From an uncultured Bacilli bacterium (GTDB lineage: Bacteria > Bacillota_I > Bacilli_A > RF39 > UBA660), in contig CAKONX010000031.1 of assembly GCA_934098345.1 (NCBI GenBank), positions 1 through 13,443 of the forward strand: a stretch of DNA of 13,443 bases, in the 5' to 3' direction. This document shows, piece by piece, positions 1 to 5,931 of this stretch. The translations under genes were made by a program, and so were the position numbers. The notes below the pieces were generated by a model. The model had not been told where the DNA came from, did not search any database, and saw only the letters and a program-made list of their open reading frames with translations. Within the stretch, counting starts at the first letter, position 1, and the number at the start of each line of letters is the position of its first letter.

Positions 1-83
1 TACTTTTCTATTAAATTAACGATACCATACATATCACGTCCGCAAGTACCTAAAAATTCTTCTATAATTTTTTCTTGTTCCAT
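1..83 (-). CDS. N-terminal fragment of an unidentified protein (runs off the window)
   Basis: Only the first 27 codons are visible. The ATG at 81-83 is preceded by a strong Shine-Dalgarno (GAGGTGAAATT on the minus strand), and a good promoter lies upstream at 108-136, so this is a real gene start. The peptide begins MEQEKIIEEFLGTC, followed by GRDMYGIVNLIEK. I do not recognise the family with confidence. The pattern 'TxGRxxxxxLIExL' near the N-terminus faintly recalls some small HD-domain hydrolases of Firmicutes, but the catalytic part would be outside the window. It is the first gene of a new transcription unit, separated from the HerA-like gene by a terminator. Confidence 0.7.
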   Translation of the reverse strand, partial: MEQEKIIEEFLGTCGRDMYGIVNLIEK

Positions 84-107
84 AATTTCACCTCAAATAT
101 TGAAAGT

Positions 108-136
108 ATTATAATAAATAATATTAAAAAAAGCAA
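108..136 (-). promoter_or_regulatory. Sigma-A type promoter for the gene starting at 83
   Basis: Read on the minus strand there is TTGCTT (136-131), a 17-nt spacer, then a perfect TATAAT (113-108). Transcription would start near 101, leaving a leader of about 18 nt that carries the GAGGTGA ribosome binding site. The -35 hexamer is part of the descending arm of the upstream gene's terminator hairpin, so terminator and promoter share bases. Confidence 0.6.
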
Positions 137-157
137 TAAAACTTACTTATTGCTTTT
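122..157 (-). terminator. Intrinsic terminator of the HerA-like gene
   Basis: Minus-strand stem AAAAGCAATAA / TTATTGCTTTT: 11 perfect base pairs (157-147 with 139-129) around a 7-nt loop, followed by a T-run and AT-rich tail (TTTTTTTAATATT counting the end of the arm). The TAA stop codon of the HerA-like gene (147-149) is inside the ascending arm. Confidence 0.85.
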
Positions 158-1913
158 GTACTGGTTTCCAACGGAATACAACATCACAGTTTGATGAGTA
201 TGGTGCTGGATCAGGCATATCCATTTTTACAATAACAGGTATTTTAAAGGCTGTACCAAAGGCAACCATTGTACCACTTTGTAAACTTGTAAGCTTCTCT
301 ATTATATCTCCACTTATATTTGGAAGCATTTTATTGATATAATCAAGATCTCTAGGATGGGTCATTTTTAATATACAGAAGTTACTCATTTGGGCTATAA
401 CTGTTTCAGATATTTCAACTGGTCTTTGACTTACTAAATCAAGCATAACTCCATATTTTCTTCCTTCTTTAGCAATACGTTCAAATATATTATATCCAAG
501 TAAGAAGTGATCATTATCATTTACTACATATCTATGTGCTTCTTCAATAAATAAATGAAAAGGAATGGCAGCACGTACTCTTCTCTTTTTAGCAAAATCA
601 AAAATCATTTTAGAGAAAATCTTAACTATAGTTTTAGCTAAGTTATCATCTACATCTTCAAGATTAATATTAATTATTTGACTTCTTCTATTATTATTTA
701 CAATTAAAGAAGAAATATAATTTTCGAGAGTAATATATTCTCGAAATGAGAAGAATTTTCTGTTACTCGAATTATTTAATGAATGTAAACGAACTTTCAT
801 AATAACGGCATTATCTTGCATTATTCTATTTCCTAAGAATCCATCTCCAATTAAAGTAAATGAAAGCGCTCTTTCTAGATCATCAAGTGTGTAGAAAGCA
901 TCTTGTGGAACATCTATTTTAGCTTCAAGCTCATCATCGATAAATTTTAGTAAATATTCATTTAAAAGTACAGATTCACCAAATTCACCATTTCTATCTA
1001 TTCCAAAACATTCACTGAATTTTCTAGTATATCCAATTCCTTGAATATCAGTATTAACGTTAAATTCCGGAGTTGAACAGTCAGCTATAATTGTAAATAT
1101 ATCATTTTTCTTACCAGCTGCATTTTGATTAGAAAACAAAACTGACATTATTGCTTTAGCAATTAAATGGTTTTTTAACTTCTTAGTTTCATCATCATCT
1201 TTTGAGAATAATTTAGCCAATTTTAACATTCTTTCAACAATTGTGTATTGATGATGATTATCTGCTTGTAAAAGTAAACATATATCATCAATAGTAAGCA
1301 AAAATACTGGAATATTTAATTGAACATCTCCAGGGTCAACTGGATTAGATGTAATAAATTTATATTGATAGTTTTGATTAAATTTATCTAATACTTTAAA
1401 GGCATTTTTATATTCACCATAAGCATCAAATATAAATAGATTAGCATTATAAGCAAGAAATTGTTTATTTAAGAAGATATTTTGAACTATTCTTGCTACT
1501 GAACAACTTTTTCCTGATCCAGTATTACCAAATATTGATGCATGGTTAGAAAAGAACTGATTTATATCTATATAAACGTTTTTATCTGGATAAATAGCAC
1601 TGTGGCCTAGATAAATACTTTTATCATCATCTTTACCTAATAGTATATCAAGTTCATCATCATTGATGATACGTACTTTACTATCTAGAGTTGGTTTTTT
1701 TATTGTACCAGCTATAAAACGTTCACCAACGAATTGACCCATAAGATCAATGTGAACTGTTTCTTCATCTACTTTTTTTACTTCACCTAATAGTTTTAAA
1801 TCATCTGTTTCAAATATAACATGTAAGTTCATTAAATTAGGAACAACCATATTTTCCTTATTAATTTCAACTACAGCAGTAATATCATCAATATAACGTA
1901 TCTTTCCAAACAT
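147..1913 (-). CDS. HerA-type (DUF87/HAS-barrel) P-loop ATPase, putative DNA translocase
   Basis: A 588-aa ATPase of the HerA/FtsK superfamily. The first ~100 residues form a beta-rich segment typical of the HAS barrel. Walker A is GNTGSGKS at about residues 129-136, Walker B is HLFIEEAH at about 453-460, and a downstream SQRP at about 495-498 fits the sensor/arginine region of this family. Known HerA proteins form hexameric rings that pump DNA and usually pair with the nuclease NurA in end resection; bacterial relatives also occur in defence loci. No NurA is visible, but the next gene is cut by the window. The start is taken at ATG 1911-1913 (MFGKIRY), with GAGG about 9 nt upstream; a TTG three codons earlier is the alternative. 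It follows pdp by 40 nt, with a possible extended -10 promoter in between. Confidence 0.85.
   Translation of the reverse strand: MFGKIRYIDDITAVVEINKENMVVPNLMNLHVIFETDDLKLLGEVKKVDEETVHIDLMGQFVGERFIAGTIKKPTLDSKVRIINDDELDILLGKDDDKSIYLGHSAIYPDKNVYIDINQFFSNHASIFGNTGSGKSCSVARIVQNIFLNKQFLAYNANLFIFDAYGEYKNAFKVLDKFNQNYQYKFITSNPVDPGDVQLNIPVFLLTIDDICLLLQADNHHQYTIVERMLKLAKLFSKDDDETKKLKNHLIAKAIMSVLFSNQNAAGKKNDIFTIIADCSTPEFNVNTDIQGIGYTRKFSECFGIDRNGEFGESVLLNEYLLKFIDDELEAKIDVPQDAFYTLDDLERALSFTLIGDGFLGNRIMQDNAVIMKVRLHSLNNSSNRKFFSFREYITLENYISSLIVNNNRRSQIININLEDVDDNLAKTIVKIFSKMIFDFAKKRRVRAAIPFHLFIEEAHRYVVNDNDHFLLGYNIFERIAKEGRKYGVMLDLVSQRPVEISETVIAQMSNFCILKMTHPRDLDYINKMLPNISGDIIEKLTSLQSGTMVAFGTAFKIPVIVKMDMPDPAPYSSNCDVVFRWKPVQKQ
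722..746. repeat. Inverted repeat inside the HerA-like gene
   Basis: TTTCGAGA (722-729) and TCTCGAAA (739-746) are perfect 8-bp inverted arms around a 9-nt AT-only-plus-G spacer. It lies wholly inside codons for FREYITLEN, so it may be coincidental, but the CG-containing arms stand out in this AT-rich sequence. Confidence 0.5.
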
Positions 1914-1939
1914 ACTAACCAACCTCTATCCTATTTTTA

Positions 1940-1948
1940 ATTATAACA
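1940..1948 (-). promoter_or_regulatory. Possible extended -10 promoter for the HerA-like gene
   Basis: The minus strand reads TGTTATAAT, a perfect TATAAT with an upstream TGn extension. No good -35 stands 16-18 nt upstream, which is tolerable for extended -10 promoters. A start near 1933 would give a leader of about 20 nt with the GAGG ribosome binding site. The motif lies right after the pdp stop codon. In so AT-rich a sequence a chance match is possible. Confidence 0.35.
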
Positions 1949-1953
1949 CATCA

Positions 1954-3198
1954 TCAATTATCAAGTCCACTAGATATAGTTATAAAATCCGTATCATTTT
2001 TACTTAAATTTAAATTTTCTTCATTTGTGTAAATTGTATATAATGTATCTCCTGTATTTACGTGATCACCAATTTTAACATTTAACATAATTCCAACCGT
2101 ATAATCAATTTTATCATCTAAACTTTTTTTACTTGCTCCAAGAGTTGCGGCAAGCTCACCTACTTTTAAAGCATCTATTTTTTCAACTTCACCAGTTTCA
2201 CTAGCAGTTATTTTTATTTTATTTTTAGCAACACTTACTCCACGTAAACTACCATTTTGAGCATGAACAAATTCATAGAATTTATTTAAAGCTTTCTTAG
2301 ATTCAAGTACATATCTTGCTTGTTTATATCCTTCTTCTAATCCTGAAGAGAATGTCATGTCATATAAATTAGCAACAATTTCAACACAAGCATCATATAA
2401 AGAGCATCTTTTACCATTTAAAACGTTCATAGCTTCACATACTTCAAGTGAATTACCTATAGCGTATGAAAGTGGTGCATCCATATTACCTATAATAGTT
2501 CTAACACTCCTATTATAAGCATCTCCTATTTCTTCTAAATATTTGCATAAAGTATTTGCATCATCTATAGTTTTCATTAAAGCCCCTTTACCAACTTTAA
2601 CATCAATTAAAATATTTTTAGAACCTAAAGCAAGTTTTTTAGACATAATACTTGATGCAATTAAAGAAATTGATTCAGCAGTACCTGTAACATCTCTTAA
2701 AGCATATATAACTTTATCTAAAGGGGTTAAATTCTTTGTTTGAGAAACAACAGCAAAACCGATATTTTCAACTTGAGAAATAAACTCTTCTTCACTCAAA
2801 TTAACATTGAAACCAGGAATACTTTCAAGTTTATCAATTGTTCCACCAGTTATTCCTAGACCCCTTCCACTCATTTTAGCCATTTTCATTCCAAGACTTG
2901 CACACATTGGACCAATTATAAGAGTTGTTGTATCTCCTATTCCTCCAGTAGAATGTTTATCAACTAAGTTTTCAATTTTTTCACCAAGATTAAGTTCATC
3001 TCCACTTTTTAAAAATATATCTGTTAAAGCAAGAGTTTCAGTCATATTCATACCATTTATAACAATTGACATAAGAAGTGCACTCATTTGATAATCTGGT
3101 ATACTTCCATTTAAATAACCATTAAAGGCAAAGGAAAGTTCATCATAACTTAAACTTTGATTATTTTTCTTTCTTGTAATAATATCTAAAATATTCAT
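1954..3198 (-). CDS. pdp: Pyrimidine-nucleoside / thymidine phosphorylase
   Basis: Phosphorolyses pyrimidine (deoxy)nucleosides to base plus (deoxy)ribose-1-phosphate in nucleoside salvage. The 414 aa are close to the usual length of ~430. The family signature is intact: SGRGLGITGGTIDKLE at residues 110-125, and the phosphate-binding DKHSTGGIGD at 80-89. The C-terminal part (about 325-400) matches the alpha/beta domain with its GDHVNTGDTLYTIY segment. Thymidine-specific DeoA and broad-specificity Pdp cannot be separated by eye; Pdp is the usual Firmicutes form. The ATG follows the stop of the NlpC/P60-like gene by 4 nt, and its Shine-Dalgarno (GGGAGTGAG) overlaps that gene's last codons, indicating translational coupling. 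It ends in TGA; no terminator follows. Confidence 0.93.
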   Translation of the reverse strand: MNILDIITRKKNNQSLSYDELSFAFNGYLNGSIPDYQMSALLMSIVINGMNMTETLALTDIFLKSGDELNLGEKIENLVDKHSTGGIGDTTTLIIGPMCASLGMKMAKMSGRGLGITGGTIDKLESIPGFNVNLSEEEFISQVENIGFAVVSQTKNLTPLDKVIYALRDVTGTAESISLIASSIMSKKLALGSKNILIDVKVGKGALMKTIDDANTLCKYLEEIGDAYNRSVRTIIGNMDAPLSYAIGNSLEVCEAMNVLNGKRCSLYDACVEIVANLYDMTFSSGLEEGYKQARYVLESKKALNKFYEFVHAQNGSLRGVSVAKNKIKITASETGEVEKIDALKVGELAATLGASKKSLDDKIDYTVGIMLNVKIGDHVNTGDTLYTIYTNEENLNLSKNDTDFITISSGLDN

Positions 3199-3202
3199 TT
3201 TC

Positions 3203-4330
3203 TCACTCCCACATATCTGTCATGATACCATCACCATTTGGATAAATATCACTCATTTCTATTACATAAGTTAAATTTGGATCATTCACAATGCCACTAT
3301 ATCTTTCATAAGTATATATTTTTAATTTTGGAGGTAAAGATTCAGCAGTATATATCGTTTTATCATCAATACCAACTATTAAAGCAGCATGTCCATTTCT
3401 AGCAATAAAATCTCCAACTTTATAGTTCCCATTTTTCATATATTCATAAGTTATCTTTTGATGTGGGCCTAAATCTGATAAATCATCATCAAATTGTTTA
3501 TAGTCACCAGCTCCAACATCTCCAGTAGTAAAACCGCCATTATACATTGCCCAAGTTACAAATCCAGAACATGTAAATCCGTTTGCTTTATAACGATCCA
3601 CAAAGTTATCATAAAGTTTACATCCCCACATTTTAGGTCCGGTTTTAGTGTTTTTTATAATATCTTTATACTTTTCTTCACTTAAATATAATCCTTTATG
3701 ATAATACCTTCCTTCACCATCAATATAAGGTCGATACCCATGTCCATTTAAACGGCCATTTTCATTAAAGTAACCAATTGTATAAGGAAACTCTAAAGTA
3801 ATGAATCTAGCTGCTGCTAAAACTCCACCACGTGTTCCTTCACCCATTTCTTTGACTCTAGATTCAAGTATCTTATCAAGCAATATATTTTCTTCACTTG
3901 TATATCTTTTACATGGTAAATATGCTTTATTCTTTTTTAGTACCGGTGCTGTAATTAAATCAGTAACAACTACTTTATAACTTTTCTCTACATCTTCTGA
4001 TTTTGCTGTAATAGTTGCATCTCCAACAGATACACCATAGAAAGTATCTCCTTCAACTCTAACAACAGAGGTATCACTACTAAAAAGAGTTATATTTCTA
4101 CTCATATCATCTGAAAATCTAAAATTTAATTTCTTTTTTCCATCAATATCAAGATAATATGTATCCAATATGTCTATAGAAGAAGAAAAAGTAAAACTTT
4201 CTTTAACTTTATTATTTCTTTTAAACACAAATACTTCAGATTCTGTATTTTTACTATAAGAAGAATAAATAACAAATGCACTTATACCCAAAGAAACAAT
4301 AATTACCAATATACTAACCATCTTTCTCAT
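3203..4330 (-). CDS. Membrane-anchored NlpC/P60-like cell-wall hydrolase with an Ig-like (BIG2) domain
   Basis: A 375-aa protein with an N-terminal hydrophobic helix at about residues 5-24 (uncleaved anchor or signal peptide; no lipobox). A beta-rich Ig-like segment follows at about 55-125, containing SSDTSVVRVEGDTFYGVSVG and DATITA, the pattern of bacterial Ig-like group 2 repeats. The C-terminal half has an NlpC/P60/CHAP-like papain fold: Cys254 in GFTCSGFVTWAM and His314 in VGDFIARNGHAALIVGID are the likely catalytic pair. Such enzymes usually cleave peptide stems of peptidoglycan on the outer face of the membrane. The substrate is not shown here. The ATG has a clear AGGTGA ribosome binding site 5 nt upstream. 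It follows a terminator and is probably cotranscribed with pdp, an odd partner. Cys137 and Cys238 might form a disulphide or bind metal. Confidence 0.75.
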   Translation of the reverse strand: MRKMVSILVIIVSLGISAFVIYSSYSKNTESEVFVFKRNNKVKESFTFSSSIDILDTYYLDIDGKKKLNFRFSDDMSRNITLFSSDTSVVRVEGDTFYGVSVGDATITAKSEDVEKSYKVVVTDLITAPVLKKNKAYLPCKRYTSEENILLDKILESRVKEMGEGTRGGVLAAARFITLEFPYTIGYFNENGRLNGHGYRPYIDGEGRYYHKGLYLSEEKYKDIIKNTKTGPKMWGCKLYDNFVDRYKANGFTCSGFVTWAMYNGGFTTGDVGAGDYKQFDDDLSDLGPHQKITYEYMKNGNYKVGDFIARNGHAALIVGIDDKTIYTAESLPPKLKIYTYERYSGIVNDPNLTYVIEMSDIYPNGDGIMTDMWE

Positions 4331-4340
4331 AACTCACCTA

Positions 4341-4352
4341 GTATAATTATAC
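4341..4352. repeat. 12-bp perfect palindrome upstream of the NlpC/P60-like gene
   Basis: GTATAATTATAC is fully self-complementary and contains TATAAT on the minus strand. It lies 11 nt before the ATG, so as a -10 it would put the transcript start inside the ribosome binding site. It may instead be an operator or a chance AT palindrome. No convincing -35 accompanies it. Confidence 0.35.
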
Positions 4353-4395
4353 AAAAAAAATATACATAATAAAAGAGATAATCAATATCTCTTTT
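4353..4395 (-). terminator. Intrinsic terminator after the transglutaminase-like gene
   Basis: The 10-bp stem AAAAGAGATA / TATCTCTTTT (4395-4386 with 4380-4371) closes a 5-nt loop that contains the gene's TGA stop codon. The minus-strand tail is AT-rich and ends in eight T (4360-4353), though these lie about 10 nt past the stem, so efficiency may be moderate. The reverse orientation has only a short T-run. Confidence 0.65.
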
Positions 4396-5398
4396 TTAAA
4401 ACTTTTTGCATTATATTTTCTGCCTCAATATAAATATCTTTGTTTTCTTTATAAAAATTACTAATAATATCAGTAATGCCAGAAAGTTTTATGTATGTCT
4501 TCATTACAGCTGATAGAATTTCTTCTAACTTATAATCATAATTCAACTCAATTTCTTCTATTTCACGCGCTTTATTATACAATGAAGTATAGTCTTCATT
4601 TAATATAAAAATAGAATCATAAGAAGGAAACGATTTAAAAATACCAGCAAACTCATGTATAAAAATAGAACCATTAGTTGGATCAGTTAATATAGTTGAA
4701 TCATTGAAGTTGACTCTTGTTATTGCATGATTTGTATATTTATTCTTGCTTTTATATAAAATTTTTGGAATTAGGCCAGTTTTAATATATTGTGTAATAA
4801 ATATTTTATTAAGTTCTGCTGTTGTATATTTATCACTATAACCATATTCAAGAATAAAATCATCAATTAATGATATTGGGCCCTTATTTAATGAACCAGT
4901 AGATATATCACTTGTAAATCCAAGCTTAGTATATAAATTATGTAAAAATAGTGCATTATGTCGACAAACTCCATGTCCATTTAACGATAATAATCCATCT
5001 AGTGCTGAATCTTTATAACGAGAAAGTTTTAAAACATGATTGTTATCTTTATCAAAAGAAAAGAAACCATTTTCTTTCATAAAGAAAAAGATTATAAAAA
5101 CTTCAATTGAGTTATCAATATCAATTGTTTTAGCCATTTTAGTAAAATTTAAAAGAATATCTTCATAAATGTTTTTCATAATTTTTATATCTTCATCAGT
5201 TACCGACATATATTTTTCAGTTATTGTTTTAATATTGTGATATGTTGAAACAACACCATATACTGATAATAAAGGCAACGGATTTTTTAAATATATGGCA
5301 CTTAGGGCAAAAAGTCCAGCCATCCCATTTAAACTCATTGAACTAATTTTTTTTAGCATTAAAAGTTCATCATAGTTCATTTCACTTATTTTTTTCAC
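4382..5398 (-). CDS. Transglutaminase-like (papain-fold) protein of unknown function
   Basis: A 338-aa protein that I do not recognise as a named family. The middle carries a transglutaminase-type triad: Cys145 in GHGVCRHNALFLHNLY, His224 in TNHAITRV, and Asp239 in ILTDPTNGSIF, in the right order and spacing. A hydrophobic stretch at about residues 21-50 could give a membrane hairpin; the rest is helical and charged. The start chosen is GTG at 5396-5398, because GGGTGAT lies 3 nt before it, the same spacing as GGTGAT in yqeY. The upstream ATG at 5416 has no ribosome binding site and would fall about 5 nt after the predicted transcript start. It has its own promoter (5428-5456) and terminator, hence a monocistronic unit. 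Substrate and activity (peptidase, crosslinker or inactive) cannot be read from the sequence. Confidence 0.75.
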   Translation of the reverse strand: MKKISEMNYDELLMLKKISSMSLNGMAGLFALSAIYLKNPLPLLSVYGVVSTYHNIKTITEKYMSVTDEDIKIMKNIYEDILLNFTKMAKTIDIDNSIEVFIIFFFMKENGFFSFDKDNNHVLKLSRYKDSALDGLLSLNGHGVCRHNALFLHNLYTKLGFTSDISTGSLNKGPISLIDDFILEYGYSDKYTTAELNKIFITQYIKTGLIPKILYKSKNKYTNHAITRVNFNDSTILTDPTNGSIFIHEFAGIFKSFPSYDSIFILNEDYTSLYNKAREIEEIELNYDYKLEEILSAVMKTYIKLSGITDIISNFYKENKDIYIEAENIMQKVLKKRY

Positions 5399-5427
5399 AG
5401 AATCACCCAAATTCATAAATATGTAAT

Positions 5428-5456
5428 ATTGTACATAAAATAACTAAAATTGGCAA
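5428..5456 (-). promoter_or_regulatory. Sigma-A type promoter for the transglutaminase-like gene
   Basis: Minus-strand TTGCCA (5456-5451), a spacer of exactly 17 nt, then TACAAT (5433-5428): four of six and five of six consensus bases. The predicted start near 5421 gives a ~23-nt leader holding GGGTGAT (5408-5402) before the GTG start. It begins immediately after the mscL terminator. Confidence 0.65.
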
Positions 5457-5457
5457 T

Positions 5458-5487
5458 AAAAAACAACATTATCTTTTGTTGCTTTTT
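5458..5487 (-). terminator. Intrinsic terminator after mscL
   Basis: Minus-strand stem AAAAAGCAACA / TGTTGTTTTTT: 11 bp including one G-U pair (5487-5477 with 5468-5458) around an 8-nt loop. The loop includes the TAA stop of mscL (5469-5471). The T-run forms the descending arm. Confidence 0.7.
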
Positions 5488-5930
5488 TTGTTTTCTTTTA
5501 ATAAATCTCTTATTTCCTCTAATAATTTTGTTTCCTCAGATTTTTCTTTTTTAACTTCTTTCTTTTCTTCTTTTTTACCAAAATCTCTTAGTTTATTAAA
5601 GAATTTAACAATTAAGAATATTACAAATGCCATAATTATAAAGTTTATTACATCTGTTAAGAATGCACCATATCTTAAATGTAAATTCCAAATATCTAAT
5701 GTAAATTGATTGAAATTAACTTCAGAAAAACATCCCAAAATTGGTGAAATAATATTATCAGTTAAACTTGTAACAAGTCCTTGAAATGCCGAACCAATAA
5801 GAACACCAACTGCTAAATCCAAAACACTTCCTTTTAATATAAACGCTTTAAATTCACTTATAAATTTACTTTCTTTTTCAGTTAATTTTTTTATATTCTT
5901 TTTAGCGGTTTTACGTGTTTCTTCCTTCAT
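5469..5930 (-). CDS. mscL: Large-conductance mechanosensitive channel MscL
   Basis: An inner-membrane pentameric safety valve that opens on membrane tension during osmotic downshock. The hallmark FKAFILKGSVLDLAVGVLIG lies at about residues 27-46. TM1 is about 38-56 and TM2 about 89-111, with the usual charged C-terminal helix (TKLLEEIRDLLKE). At 153 aa it is slightly long because of a Lys/Glu-rich N-terminal tail of ~25 residues and a Lys/Glu-rich linker at about 117-137. The start is ATG 5928-5930, one base after the alaS stop, with GAAGAG 4 nt upstream; a GTG four codons earlier would overlap alaS. It is the last gene of the cmk-alaS-mscL unit. Confidence 0.95.
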   Translation of the reverse strand: MKEETRKTAKKNIKKLTEKESKFISEFKAFILKGSVLDLAVGVLIGSAFQGLVTSLTDNIISPILGCFSEVNFNQFTLDIWNLHLRYGAFLTDVINFIIMAFVIFLIVKFFNKLRDFGKKEEKKEVKKEKSEETKLLEEIRDLLKENKKSNKR

Positions 5931-5931
5931 A

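Noticed and set aside
2543..3091. Plus-strand open frames opposite pdp
   Set aside because: They are shadows of the pdp reading frame with low-complexity Pro/Ile/Ser content and no start signals.
4341..4352. TATAAT in the palindrome as the promoter of the NlpC/P60-like gene
   Set aside because: The transcript would begin inside the AGGTGA ribosome binding site, and there is no -35 at the right distance.
5399..5416. Upstream ATG (MNLGDSV) as start of the transglutaminase-like gene, giving a leaderless transcript
   Set aside because: There is no ribosome binding site, and the ATG would be about 5 nt from the predicted transcript start; the GTG at 5398 has GGGTGAT at the same spacing as neighbouring genes.
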